64,000 nucleotides of DNA from Dioscorea cayenensis subsp. rotundata (GCF_009730915.1 NC_052497.1:1-64000); one strand, 5' to 3'. Counted from the stretch's first letter, positions 47,189-60,190 are shown. Numbers and translations: made by a program. The notes: a model not told the origin generated them from the sequence alone.

Positions 47189-47310
47189 CTCCTCCTCTCA
47201 GATGCTTCTCAAGAACAACACTAGAGCTCCCAGATCTCCTTCTCTTTCGAAACCCTAGATCGATTTCTTCCCCAATTCGAGCCCTTTCTAGGGTTTCGCA
47301 AGCGAAGCAA
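47189..47310 (-). promoter_or_regulatory. YJU2 5' region with telo-box motifs
   Basis: AACCCTAG (47251-47258) and CTAGGGTTT (47288-47296) lie within 110 bp of the start codon. Telo boxes are common in plant promoters of RNA-processing and translation genes. Confidence 0.5.
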
Positions 47311-48724
47311 AACCCTTTTTTTTAATATATATATATATATATACTAATAAACTAATTTTTTTTATAAACCGATTTATTAATTAATTTTTATTAAAAATAT
47401 TTTTATATAATTTATAAAAAAAATAAATAATTGATATGTGTTGCACAAGTGCACCAAATTTATACTCTTATGTGGAAAAGGTGTATATATATAGTTATAG
47501 GTTTAATATTTAACATTTATATATATATTTTTAAAAAAATTATAATGAATAGAAAATAAATTTATTTTAAAAAATATTTACCTAAAATGTAAAATATTTT
47601 AAAAAGAAAAAATTATTAATTAGGAGCCACAATCCTAAACCAATTTGGGCAAAGTATTAAGGGCTGATTTAAAATAAGATAGAATAATCTACCATATCTT
47701 GCTTTTATTTATTTATTTTTGATGAACCAATTTATTAACGATAACTAATTCGAAGAGGGGGAGGATAGAAATCAATAAGATAGGATAAAAAATAAATTTC
47801 TCTCCCTCATCTACTCAAAGACAAAAATATCTCTTATTCTTTCCATTATTACATTCTTGGACGAAAATCTCTTTTATTGTATCTTTTTTTGTTTCAATCC
47901 TCACGACAAGAAGCCTCTCAACGAGGAGATAGATTAAAAAATATCTATTTTTTTTAAAAAATAACTATAATTTATTGATTTACATACAATTCATATAATA
48001 TCTATATATTTTAAAATACAAAATAAAATAATAAAATGCTATCTGATGGTTTATTGGTGCGTTGAGCTCATATTCTATCCAATTTCTATCTGCCATATCC
48101 TATCATGATTTAGGGGTATATTAACAAATAAAATTATTTTACTAGAATATATTATATATATTTTTTACTAGTGTATATTAGAAATTTCACATTTCTATTG
48201 GGGCATACAAGCAATTTTCTTTTAAAAAATAAAAAAATAAAAAATAATGGCCCATTCGAAGATCCATTGTCCTAAACTATGCTTGGCCACTAAGTTGCAG
48301 TTAGTTTAATAAAACTCTTCAAAAGGCAAAATCAAAGTCAACTCTCTCACATATTTGACAAATTCTTCTCATAATACATTGGGTGCAATGTCATGATCAA
48401 TAGCCTTTTTTAAGTTATATTGATGAAATTTAAATAAAATAATAAATTATAGAAATAAATAATAATAAAAAATTCCTTGTGCACAAGATAATAATATCAT
48501 AAGGTCATATCTAAACAAACAAATTAAATAATTATATATATAAAGAAATTTACAGATTAGGTATTATAATTAATAAAATTAATCACAAATAAATACATGA
48601 TAAAAAGAGCATGTAAATTATTATTATTATTATTTTTAAACTCTTTTTCTTCTTTCTCATTTTCTTTTGTTATATTGTCTAGTACTAATATAAATAAAGA
48701 CAAGAAGCTCAAGAAGGTGGTCTC
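47311..48724. other. AT-rich spacer
   Basis: No gene is seen. A TATA-like TATAAATAA near 48691 lies 30 bp before the next gene. Confidence 0.5.
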
Positions 48725-49672
48725 ATGGATTCAAGGATTGGAATCATGGCAATACTAAGAGAAGCCATTAGCATTCCAAGAAGGAACAAGAAGCTCTTCA
48801 TCCCTGTCCTTCTTCTTGCTTTCATTCCTTCCTCATTTCTTCTCATGGGTAATTATGTTTCAATCTTTCCATTCCTTTTCAATTTCATCATAAAGTTACA
48901 TTTGCTAAGCAAAACACATGCAAGCAATCCAGAGTTTTACAGCATTCTTGTTGGTTTGAAACAAGATGCAGAGAGTTTGATCCATGTTGACATTGTTTTC
49001 ACTATCTCTTCATACATCATATCATTGTTTTCAATGATAATCATCATTCATGCAACATCCATGGTTTTCTCTGGCAAGCAAGTGACTGTAAAAGACTTGT
49101 TTTCGATGATCAAAAGACGATGGAAAGGACCGGTTATTACCCGTGTTTACTTCACCATTTTGTGGATTGGTTATACTGTTCTATCAGTGTGTTTGATAGC
49201 AATTCTCATGCTGAATTCAAATGGATCAGTAGGAGTGTTTTTGTTTGGTGGTTTTGTCGCTGTTTTGGTTCGGCTTTTTTATGTATACTTATCAATGGTT
49301 TGGATGATCGGGTTGGTGATTTCGGTGTTAGATGAAGCTTGTTATGGTTTGGGGGCAATGGGAAAAGCAGGGGAGCTAATCGAAGGGAGAAAGTTGCAAG
49401 GATTCTTCATATCATTCACACTGTTGTGTTTCGATACTATGCTTATCGGAATTTATAGCTTGATAATATCGACGGTTCATCCTCAATTGAAGGTTCAGAA
49501 AGTCGGCGGAATGCTAATACTCACTGTATCTGTTTTACTGAAGATTTTCTCACAAATGGTGTATACTTTGTTCTACTATGAATGTAGGAAGAATCAAGGG
49601 AAATTGGATGAAGAATTAGGGGCCATTTTCTACACAAGAGTCCCTAGTTCTTTAAATGTCAATGATGTTTGA
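48725..49672 (+). CDS. plant six-pass transmembrane protein, uncharacterised family, copy 1
   Basis: A 315-residue single-exon ORF. The N-terminal GIMAILREAISIPRRNKKLF precedes about six hydrophobic spans (roughly 22-46, 90-113, 143-167, 172-205, 225-250 and 262-285). The C-terminal YYECRKNQGKLDEELG resembles SYLEFLKSQGKCDDK at the same place in the next gene. Both belong to a plant family of unknown function in which a short cytosolic segment precedes repeated hydrophobic helices, often found as tandem clusters. Transport or membrane shaping is possible but nothing in the sequence proves it. A second possible start lies at codon 8. Confidence 0.7.
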   Translation: MDSRIGIMAILREAISIPRRNKKLFIPVLLLAFIPSSFLLMGNYVSIFPFLFNFIIKLHLLSKTHASNPEFYSILVGLKQDAESLIHVDIVFTISSYIISLFSMIIIIHATSMVFSGKQVTVKDLFSMIKRRWKGPVITRVYFTILWIGYTVLSVCLIAILMLNSNGSVGVFLFGGFVAVLVRLFYVYLSMVWMIGLVISVLDEACYGLGAMGKAGELIEGRKLQGFFISFTLLCFDTMLIGIYSLIISTVHPQLKVQKVGGMLILTVSVLLKIFSQMVYTLFYYECRKNQGKLDEELGAIFYTRVPSSLNVNDV

Positions 49673-50052
49673 TGAGTAATTTTAATGAAATTGTTGTATT
49701 AATTGTTTATCTATCGACAATTTCAATGACATAATCACTGAATTGATCAATCTTGAATTTCTGCAAATAAATTGACAAGTTCTGTCACAATGCATGCGTG
49801 ATTCTGAAAACTAATAAATCAATTCACTGAAGCTGAAATGCCGGTTGTATATTTAGATTCTGCTAAAGTAAAAGACAACTTGCTGGCTGAAATTTCAATG
49901 TTAATCTTTTTAAATTCACTTAACCAAGGAACATTTGGGAATATGCTAATTTATCTGCATTCCAAACTGCAGAAAAAAAGCAACAAACAGAAAAGTCAAA
50001 TTACATCTTCGACGAATCGATATTATCCATGCTTAATTAACATCAGAATTCA

Positions 50053-51024
50053 ATGAACATGATACCACACCATCTTATTTATGAGGCTTCTGATGAACAG
50101 CATAACATGGTAGAGCAATACACAAGAAAAACAACAACAGATATGTTCGGCATCCAAGGAATAATATGGGAAGGCTTGAAAGCAACAAACAAAAACAAGA
50201 AGGTAGTGTTATTAATCACAATATTCTCAATCCTTCCCTTCATCCTCATATTATTTGTGCTTGATTTCGTATTCATAATTCCCTTGAAAGAATTACTAAT
50301 ATCCACTGAATGGAAAAACGATGATAATTACAAGATTGTAGTAAGCTCTGTGATGAGCTTTTTTGCTGCGTTTTTGGTTGTCGCTATCATGGACATGTTA
50401 GCCACAGCATACTCTGCCAACACTCAGTCGATCACTGATGCACAAACAAGAAGAGACAAGTTAGTTTTTTCGGTAAAGATTTGGCGAAGAGTGACATGGA
50501 CTTGGTCGGTCTTTGTATTCTTCTCCATTGTTTGCATTGGAGGCGGTATTTACACGATCTTCATGCTAGCGCAGACATGTAGATCAGTAACAATTCTCAC
50601 TATTTCAGCATTTGCTGCGAAAATCTTGTATTTGTGTCTTGCGACAGTATCGATGATGGCAATTGTGATAACAAGCATCAGTGAAGAGTTTTATGGACTG
50701 AGTTCCATTTTAGAGGCCGGAAAGTTCGTCAAGGAGAATAAGTTTCATGGTTTTTCTCTAATGGTGCTTTTTATGACACCTTTCACAATTTGCCTTGCAT
50801 CGATAAGGTTCATGCTTATGGGATATGAAGCCGATGAACTTGTTTGGTATGTCTTTGCAATGTTCGTCGGTATTTTGTTGTGTCCATTGATCCTCTTTAT
50901 CTTTGAGGTGTTTCGAGTGTCATATCTTGAGTTCCTAAAGAGCCAAGGCAAATGTGATGACAAGAATGTAGATCAAGAACTCAAGGACGTTATTGTCCAA
51001 GTAAACCAAACAGAAATAGTGTAA
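50053..51024 (+). CDS. plant six-pass transmembrane protein, copy 2
   Basis: A 323-residue single-exon ORF in tandem with 48725-49672, 380 bp downstream. It shares the layout MFGIQGIIWEGLKATNKNKK, a first span LLITIFSILPFILILFVLDF and a late VITSISEEFYGLSSILEAGK that mirrors VISVLDEACYGLGAMGKAGE in copy 1. The proteins are clearly related but diverged, so the duplication is old. The start may instead be the Met at 50107. The function is unknown. Confidence 0.7.
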   Translation: MNMIPHHLIYEASDEQHNMVEQYTRKTTTDMFGIQGIIWEGLKATNKNKKVVLLITIFSILPFILILFVLDFVFIIPLKELLISTEWKNDDNYKIVVSSVMSFFAAFLVVAIMDMLATAYSANTQSITDAQTRRDKLVFSVKIWRRVTWTWSVFVFFSIVCIGGGIYTIFMLAQTCRSVTILTISAFAAKILYLCLATVSMMAIVITSISEEFYGLSSILEAGKFVKENKFHGFSLMVLFMTPFTICLASIRFMLMGYEADELVWYVFAMFVGILLCPLILFIFEVFRVSYLEFLKSQGKCDDKNVDQELKDVIVQVNQTEIV

Positions 51025-51127
51025 TTTTCTGCTTGTTTTACTGAAAAATACTTGAGAAATTTGATTACATGAATTGAATTCTTATATGACGAACATTGTC
51101 GTGTTACTTCAAAAAAATTTTCATAAG

Positions 51128-53286
51128 TTAAAAAGCAACATAGTCTTTCACCATCAAAATGTCGCCGCAAAACTTTTTGGGCACCTGATCGAGTTCTTTC
51201 CCTTCTTGCCATGCTTGCCCTACCAACACTCCAGGTCCAACATGGCGAATGTAAATCACCAAATGATCATTAAATGGCGACCGATGCTTTGCTGAAACCG
51301 CAAAAGAAAAGAAATAATACATTCTATGAAATAATGGTCACAAAGCCATCGAACATCAAGGGTTCTTGATGATCATGTTGAATTATCGATATTGTTTAAA
51401 TGTTAAAAAAGATCGCAGAGATAAAATTACCTGGTTGCGGGAAGCCATCAGGGAAATCGTTGAGATTTAAAAGGCCATCTCCAAAGTTAAATGTGATATC
51501 ACAAGGCTGTTCAGTGGACATCACCTCCACAGCTTGTCTCACTGTGAAGTATAATGGACCATAAAATTTTGCTAGACCGGCACCAATGGGTCCACCTGAA
51601 AATGTCACTGATTTATATTGAGGAAACAGAGCATATCAAAATTGAAATTTACTGCAGAAAATAAAATCATATACTATTCCGATTTCAAGAAGGCATTAAG
51701 CATTCTAAAGGAAATTCACGAGAAGTGGAAATAGCAGTTCATCAAGCAAAGAAAAGCAAATTTATTAGTTGAAGCAATCTCATAATAAATCATGAGAATG
51801 AGGCAGCCATCGATCATTGGTTATTACAGATGGCCAAGAATTTTACCAAGGAGTACCCGTCCATACGTTCCTCCATCCTTGCCACGAAACAAAGCCTGCA
51901 CAATGGAGAAGTTTATCAACGCTTATTTCCCAATAAACAACTTGGCAAGTATCTTATTGAAACTAGGAAAAGAGAAAGGCAAACCTTCTTGAAGTCATTT
52001 AGCCAAGAAAGTGGCAAGGGACCTGTTTCACAATGTTAAACCAAAAAAAAAAAAAATATCAGTTACGAAATTAAGCAATTGTTGCAGAAGCTTAACAAAA
52101 AGGAACGAGAAATATCAACCTGAATTTCATAGGAAATATATATATATATATATAAAGAACTGACAGAACAACTCAATCTGACATCTCCAATCCTTCAAGA
52201 GTATTTATGACCAAATTAGATTGTATCGAAGCATTTTAAAACAACCATGAATGGACTATGAGGGTTCGCAATAGCAAATTCAGGAAGGATCGATGTCATG
52301 AACAAGTCAGCCATATACATCGGCCTTGTAAGAAACATTACTTGGCACAAAACATAAACACATTCAATGTCCTCAATCATAGAATCATTCTTGCATGAGT
52401 TCACTATTGAGGTTTCAACTTAAAAACTAGAATCACCATGAATACTCATTCAGAACTGATAATAATCTAAAAGTACCTTTGCTAGTTCGACAGCTCCAAG
52501 ACTCCTGCATTACTACTGGATCATCATCCAGAGACAACAGCGCCGATGCACTTCGTTTAGCTAATTTGGCATCTTGATAACGAGTTCCAACTACTTCCCA
52601 AATTCTAGGTATAAGACTGCAGCAAAATACCTGGCACTATGTCATATCATAATTCGCAGAGTAGAACTATGGAAATCTTAGAATTTCTTTTGAAAGCACA
52701 CACACACACACACACAAGTAGAAAATTCATTCATTTGGATGAAGATGAAGTCAAGAGAACACAGAAAATTCACCTTGGTTTCACAATGGAGAGCAATCTA
52801 CACCGCCTTTCTTCTGGAATATCTCCAATTTTCTTCCTGGCAATGCATCAAGCAAACATATAATTATCCCAAAACACATTAAAAATCTCAACTTTAAAGT
52901 GGAAAAATCAGCACAAAATGCTGCAATTCTCACCAGAGATAGGAGGCGGGGTTATAAGAAGCAGGATCAATTGGGATGAGCTCCTTTGGAGGGTCAAGGA
53001 AGGTCACGACATCCAGCTCGTCAAAATAAGCTCTCTTCCCACTAGGAAGCAACTCGTAGGGCTTCTCATCCCAAGGAGAAGAGTTCACTCCACCACTCCC
53101 AGTCGCCAAAGCCTCGACTCCCATCCCACTGTACCGATAGACCAACGAGCATCGCCGGAGCTCACGATTTTGCACAAATCCTGCGAATTTAGGAATTTCT
53201 CGAAACCCTAACCCTAACCCTAATTTCAGTTGGGAATGGCGGGAGACGAGGGACGGAGAGCCGGAGACGGAGGCCATTTGGTTCAT
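51128..53286 (-). CDS. conserved plastid-targeted protein of unknown function
   Basis: Seven exons join in phase on the minus strand: 52934-53286, 52774-52836, 52477-52616, 51985-52022, 51847-51895, 51431-51595 and 51128-51291 (323 residues from the first Met; the Met at 53277, MASVSGSP, is the likelier start). The first 60 or so residues are Ser/Arg/Leu-rich and low in acid, like a transit peptide. Conserved-looking blocks follow: KPYELLPSGKRAYFDELDV, FLDPPKELIPIDPASYNPA, LYFTVRQAVEVMSTEQPCD and YIRHVGPGVLVGQAWQEGKE. I recall this pattern from single-copy plant chloroplast proteins without an assigned role, and see no catalytic motif. It is divergent from the VID27-like gene, with 421 bp between the starts. 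Confidence 0.75.
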
Positions 53287-53707
53287 GAAGCTTCTCGGAT
53301 CCGATTTCTCTTTACTAATCGGATCCTAAACCCGTACCCGAAGCATAAAGATCCAAACCCGTTTAAAAGAACTCGGTGAAAGGAACACCGGCTTTAATCT
53401 TGACCCTTAAAATCCCTCGAGATAAGACATTCCTTAGCAACGAAGCAGATCCACGCGTAACTCCCACGCTATTAGCCTAACAACAAACCTCAACACGCCA
53501 CGCGGCATTACATAAGCACATCCACATCCTCACCTCTGTAAAGAAAAATATCCAATAGTTTCATTCCACGTGTCCATATACGCTTTTCATTAACCGACAT
53601 CGCAGGTCCATTAAACCGCACACCTTCGTCTCCAAAAGCTCACATTTCGAAATTTCGAATCCCACCTTCTCTTTCCCTTCTTCTCGCCGGAGCTTCTCGC
53701 CGGAGCC
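53287..53707. promoter_or_regulatory. shared divergent promoter region
   Basis: A 421-bp interval separates the start codons of the plastid-protein gene (-) and the VID27-like gene (+). It contains CACGTG-like text (CCACGTGTCC, about 53566) and CACGCCACGCG near 53495. A bidirectional promoter is inferred from the spacing alone. Confidence 0.4.
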
Positions 53708-56700
53708 ATGGGCGGATCCCATAGCCGTGAGGGTCTCAGCCTATCGGATTCCGAACCCGAATCGATGAATATCAAGAAACAGAAGAAGAAGAAGGAGAGA
53801 AACAGCAATCGGATCTTCATCTCCGAGGATCCACATCCAAAACCCGAACTCCGATATCTGTGGCGGAGGTTGACGCCAAGCTTCAATCCCTGAAGCTCAA
53901 GTACTCGCCCAAGTCTCCAAACCCTAGTCTTGGCTCTAATTCCCCCAACGCCGCCAAGCTCTACCTGCACATCGGTGGCAGCTTGCCGTCGGCGAAGTGG
54001 ATCATATCCGAGAAGCTTACCTTCTTCTCCTTCTCCAAGCCGGATTACTCTGATGACGATGATTCACCGACGTCTTCGGCGTCGGTGTCCGCATGGGTTT
54101 TGGCTGTGGGAACTAAGATTAAGGCTCGCGTTGGTCCTGAGCTCCAGCTCAAGCCTTTCCCCGCGCAGCGGCGGGTTGATTTCGTCGCCGATGGCGTATG
54201 GGCGCTTAAATTCTTCTCCGTTGGGTCGTATCATGGATTCTTGAGTGAGTACCAGAAGTGCCTCTTTGAGAATACCTACAATCTTGAAGCGAATGATGCG
54301 AACAAGGTTAGGGTTTTTGGGAATGATTTCTTGGGCTGGGCCAAACCGGAGGTGGCGGACGATGCCATCTGGGAGGACGCCGAGGAAAGCTTCGAGAAGA
54401 GCCCCCGGGCAACGGTGGCTAGAGGACATGACTTGCTGGAGGAGTTTGAGGAGGAGGCTGGAAACGATGGAGGGATCCAAAGCCTTGCGCTTGGGGCATT
54501 GGAAAATAGCTTCTTGGTTAGTGATTCAGGGGTTCAGGTTTTGAAGAATTTCAGCCATGGAGTTCATGGGAAGGGTGTGTCAGTGAAGTTATCGAGTGGA
54601 AACAAAGGTGTTCAATATGAAACCCCAAAGAAGGCAGTGCTTATGAGGGGAGAGACCAATATGCTCTTGATGAGCCCTGCTACGGCAGGGAAGCCGCATT
54701 CCACTGGCGTTCGCCAGCTTGATATTGAGACTGGGACGGTTGTCACTGAATGGAAGTTTGAGAAGGATGGAACTGACATCACAATGAGAGATATCACTAA
54801 TGATAGCAAGGGTGCACAGTTGGATCCTTCGGAGTCTACCTTCCTAGGGTTGGATGACAACCGGCTCTGCCGTTGGGATATGCGGGACAGAGGAGGTATC
54901 GTGCAGAATCTTGCAAATTCAATGGAATCGCCGGTTTTGCAGTGGACACAGGGGCATCAGTTCTCCCGGGGGACTAACTTTCAGTGTTTCGCCTCAACTG
55001 GTGATGGTTCGATAGTGGTTGGTTCTCTTGATGGAAAAATCAGGTTGTATTCAAAAAGCTCAATGAGGATGGCAAAGACTGCTTTTCCGGGACTCGGTTC
55101 TCCAATCACTCATGTGGATGTTACTTACGATGGAAGGTGGATTTTGGGCACCACGGATACTTACTTGATACTTATATCTACAATCTTCAAGGATAAAGAT
55201 GGAAAGGAGAAGACTGGTTTTAGTGGAAGGATGGGCAATAGGATTGCAGCACCAAGGTTGTTGAAGCTCACTCCATTGGATGCACATTTGGCTGGCAAAA
55301 ACAAGATCCAAAAGGGTCAGTTTTCATGGGTAAGTGTTTTAAACTTCTTTTAATCAGCATGAATGATTGAATTAGCTTCATAATGCTTGGTATTTGTTCC
55401 TAATTACACTAGATGAGTAAACCTGTCATTTTTTAACTCTGTTTAGGCACCAAGACCTTTTTTAGAACCATAGTCAAGTGTGGTCTTCATTTAACTTGTT
55501 TTGTTAGGGGTCATTTCATTATATCAGCAACATATTGGGATCTTTCATTGAAGTTAAGTGATTCTTAGCTGGCGGTAATTGCATTTTACTTTAGGTTCCA
55601 TAGGTTAACTGCTTGATCTTAATTCCATGGTTTCAATTGATTATTTTGATTTTTTTGTTATTTTTTTAAGTTTGTAGAATATTCATGTTGTCCATCTTAT
55701 CTATCCTTTGAGTACTTTTGGCACGTGTATAATGCCTCCTGTCGGGTTTTGTGTGCATTCTATTAATGCCACTCAAAACAAGTCATCAATTGGTCACACT
55801 TTGTTTTTGGTCTTCGCAAAAAAAAAGTTGTTCTACCTATGCAGTAAAACCTTGATTTTCTGGAGTAGTATTTTGATTTTTATGATGACATGAATGAATA
55901 ATTATTGCTACAAGATGTGTTATTTATTACATGAACATAGTAGGATGTACCTTCTGATGTCCCTGATATAACTGGCAATTGGCACAAATTGGGAACTTTT
56001 GAAACTCCTAAAGCTTAAAAACAAGAACCATCAGGAGCATCTTTGTCAAGTTTTAGATTAAATTGTTGATACAACTAACTTATTTTCTCCTGTTTTGCGC
56101 CATATTTGGCTTTTTCTTGGCAATATTTATTTTAATGGAGCTTTACTTCTTACTATCTCAGATCTTCATATCATTTCACATCATTCAGTCTTTTGTTTGA
56201 ATCTTTGTTGTTTTTGCATCTGTCTTTGGTGGATTTAGTTTCCATTTTGAACATAGTGAAATGTTGTTTCTTCCCGCTTTTGTGAATCCAAGTATATTGG
56301 CCTTGGTGAATGTTCAGTATTTATTTATATCTTACCACTAGTTCTCTTTCTCCTCTTGTTTCTGTCCTCATGATAAGTGGTTTCCATTCTTTAGGGACCA
56401 ATTGTTGTATGGCTAGTGATTCAAAAATTTCAATTTAGTATAACCTTTGCTTAATAATCTAAATACCTTTAATGATGCTGATGGTGTCTAGAGCACCTTG
56501 TTGAGTACCTGTCTACTTTTTTGTCTTGTAGAGGTCAAGTATTTTATGCTTGGCTGGGAATCCATGCTTCTTGAGATCCTGTTCTTTATTTATTCTCTCA
56601 TATGCGAAGTTGCATTCACAATCAGATGCTAAGCTTGGGCATTCAATTTCTTGAAAGGTGGGTAGCCTAATTGGGCTTGGGGTTAAAATTTGGGTGGTGT

Positions 56701-58010
56701 GTCTGTGTTTTTTTTCCTTTCCAGATCTAAAAATGGTTTGGGTATGAGATTTCATAATCTGGCCCAGTCCAAGGGCATGGCCCAGCCAATTTGGGCCCCT
56801 GCTTCAATGAGAAATAGTGATTTTCAGATCAAAAATTGCTTGACTCTAACTTTTTAAAGTCCACCTCTGAAAAAGTTACCATTGACTTCCAAATGGGTTC
56901 TGCAGTCAAACATTGAAGTCAAATGTCACACTTCTTCTCCCGCCTAACACTCTCCAATCTCATGAAAATGAAAATGTGTTATCACTGGCATCGAATACTA
57001 CTGTCTTGATTTTGATTTTTTAGATGTTGAAATATGTAGACCTTTGAAAATTGTGGTTGAAATGAAAGGTTCACCAATCACTACGCTCATCTAGAGGTAG
57101 CTTCACACCTACCACATTCTCTCATTCATCAAACTAATTTTTTTCCTGCTTTCTGAATGGTATTTCTCGCCAACCCTGTTATCTGTAGAACACCTTGGTC
57201 CAGAATCTTTTAAGATGAATGGTGGCAGATTTGCTCTTAAAGGTTCATGAAAGCTCTTTGGACTTTGTCGTACACTCGTACTATAGCAAGGTGCTACGTG
57301 TTGATTGAATTTGATAAAGTCATCTCCTCTGCAGCATTATTTGGTATTGGGTTCTGTACTGTCATGTCTTATTATGTCTTCAGGACGGTTCCTAACATGT
57401 TTTTCACAATGTATTATTCCTTGCAATGTGGACAGAGGCTTGAAAGTCAGAGTGTGGTTTCTTGTTAACCAAATAAAAGCTTGGTTTTAATGGTTTTAGG
57501 TGTTAAGTTTCATTATGGTTGGAAAAACATGTTCTTGCTTGAAATTTACCCAATCCCACTTGATTTGTGATTGTTAGGTTTCACTTTTGATTTCCACTAG
57601 TGAAATGCATATCCAATTTCAGTATTTAACGCAATCAAATTCAGTATTTTCAGTTTCCAACACTATAATGGAATATATTCCACATGACCTGTTTAACATA
57701 ATTACTTTCATTCATGCATCACTATCAGGTCACTGAAAACGGCAAACAGGAAAGACATCTGGTAGCAACAGTAGGCAAGTTCAGCATCATCTGGAACTTC
57801 CAACAAGTAAAGAACAGCCACCATGAATGCTACCTAAACCAAGAAGGTCTCAAGAGCTGTTACTGCTACAAGATTGTCCCCAAGGAGGAATCCATCGTGG
57901 ATAGTCGATTCATGCACGAGAAGTTCGCTACATCCGACTCCCCTGAGGCCCCATTAGTCGTTGTAACTCCAATGAAAGTAAGCTCCTTCAGTATATCAAA
58001 TCGGCGTTAA
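53708..58010 (+). CDS. VID27/CYPRO4 (DEM)-like protein
   Basis: The body runs from about 53740 to 55329, is joined to 57729-58010 by a GT-AG intron of 2.4 kb ([22 protein letters not shown]), and ends at 58010. Landmarks are [55 protein letters not shown], a WD-like C-terminal half ([46 protein letters not shown]) and [12 protein letters not shown]. Relatives are yeast Vid27 and plant DEM/CYPRO4. The family N terminus, [16 protein letters not shown], is at 53708, but in a different frame from the body, whose frame reads [15 protein letters not shown] just downstream. One base lost or gained between about 53735 and 53770 explains this. Without it the body has no ATG near its start, only a GTG at 53860. 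Confidence 0.85.
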
Positions 58011-59582
58011 CCACGGCACTGAGGTTTGCAATGTGTGTGTGTGAATTGTGTTGTGTACTGGTTTGATTTTATGGTTTGTCGCTAAAATAAATGTGATGCT
58101 GACCATAAAAAGGAGGAAATGCTTGTGGTCCATAGTTCAGATTGATGATGATGGTTGGAGTTCTAAAAAAACTCAAGGAGGAGGTACACAGGTCACACAA
58201 ATACTTATCTTGATGACAGAATGGAGCCCACTTTTGACAAGAGGAATCCTTAGCTGGGCACTGTGCAAGTCAGGTTATTCCCCTTATCCATCATCTTTCA
58301 TTGCATTCCTCAGCATCAATGCTTGTTTATCATCCATATATCATATGAAGTTTCTGCCTGCCTGTGAGCCCCCAATGACTTTTTCTGGATAAGACTGTCC
58401 TCTTCAATCATCCGGCCTTGATTAGTGGGGAACTTTATTGAGCAGCTCTTTCTATCTTCTTCTTCTTCTTCTTCGACCATGTCACTGTTAATATTTCCAC
58501 GTCTGTTTGTCGTCGAAACTTTTAGATATGTGTTTTGTTTGTATCTAACATGGTATCAAAGCGATTACGATTAGTTTGTTTTCAAGTGTTCTTTACTTTG
58601 GAAAGCATGTGTTTTTCCTCTCAATCAAAATTTTAGTCTGGCACAATTTCATTGAACATGTGTTTTCTTTCTTCTATGTTTCTCATTGGATGCCAATTAA
58701 AATGAGTATTGAATGAACTACTATTTTAGGAGACAGTCTTAAATGGTTTAAGGTACTGTCCTTAAGGGTATCCCATAACTTTGGTGCTTCCATGTTTGTG
58801 CTTTACATTGTTTGCATTTGGATACATACACATGGGTGGGAAGGTGGGGAGAAAGATCATGATCTTGTTTTTATAATGAAGATGATAAAAATGGACTTAA
58901 AAGGATGTGATAGGATAAGCATGAAAGGACTTTCTAGGATGCAACCATTGTTTCAATGTTTTCCTTCTTTTTATTTTATTTGGTTTGGCATTTGGTATTT
59001 TGGGTTTCTTTGGGTCCCTCTCTTTGCCCCCTTATTAGGCCAACCCCCACCAAACTCTTACTCCATGGTTCTTAATCAAGTCAAAGAAATCTAACCCACA
59101 ATTTTGGGATTTTTTTTTCTTTCTTTCTTGGCTTGAATTATCCATAGAGATCCATGAGAAAAAGAAATTATTTTGGGTGTTATTTTGGTCGGAGATATTC
59201 TAATATACACGTGACTTATTATCTGTATTTGGAGTTACTATAATTGAATATATTAAGAGTTTGGCTGGAAGTTGAAATACTGTAATTTTTTTTTAGGTAT
59301 TTTTGTTTTAATTTTTTTAAATAAAACATTAAAGTTTTCAAATAAGAATTTTTTTTAAAAAAATATTATGTAACTCAAATCCATCATATGAAAGGGAATT
59401 AGGTCTTAATTAGAGATTAGCCCCTAATAACATGCCCTAACTAATCCTGTCCTGATATCTCAAACAATATGAAAAAGTGTCCCTCATAAAACACAATAAA
59501 ATCATGTGTTGTTACCCACTCAAAATCATAACACATTTGGATTCAAAGGCAAGAATTCAATCAATTTCTCTTCATTAAATCC

Positions 59583-59710
59583 ATGAATTCTCTCTCTTTC
59601 TCACTAAATAAAGCATCACTCCTCATTTTATTAGTGTCTATAGCCTTTGCCCTTAATTCAAGCATTCTTTCTTTCTCTTTGCCTTTTCTTTTTTTTAAAA
59701 AAAAAAAAAA
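59583..59710 (+). other. possible signal-peptide-like ORF start
   Basis: ATG opens MNSLSFSLNKASLLILLVSI, then AFALNSS, which looks like a secretory signal peptide, but it runs into a T/A homopolymer and no mature protein is visible before the gap. It may be a real first exon or chance. Confidence 0.18.
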
Positions 59711-60190
59711 AAAAGTAATGTAGTAAGAAAGGGGCAAATGATTAGTGAGATTAATTAATCATATCTTTGCATGAAACTTTATCTTACTAATGTTAATTGG
59801 ATGCATTCTTTTGCCCCTTTCTTTTTCCCAATGCATGTCTATCTTTGCATTCATTAATCAATTCAAATAATAATGATAATAATAAATATTAATAAATAAT
59901 TTAGTACTAAAAAAGACTTTGTCCCAAGTTTGAGTCTTATTATCTGAAATGTGATTAGCCAACGTGGCAACCACAAAATTCCACTTAGCATACCTAATTG
60001 GACCATTCCTCCACAACTTATTCATTTGATAAAGACACACCTAGAAAAAAGTATGACCCTCAACTCTTCTTTTCAATTTCAAATTGTGAAACAAAAAAAA
60101 AAAGCATTAATTATATACATATCACATTGTACGGAAAATTAGAACTTTTGATTTTTAAAAACAAAAAAAATTACAACTAATCATTTAGTG

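Noticed and set aside
57247-57490. extra exon inside the VID27-like intron
   Set aside because: Open stretches in this 2.4-kb intron have no match to the family, and the flanking exons join perfectly in phase.
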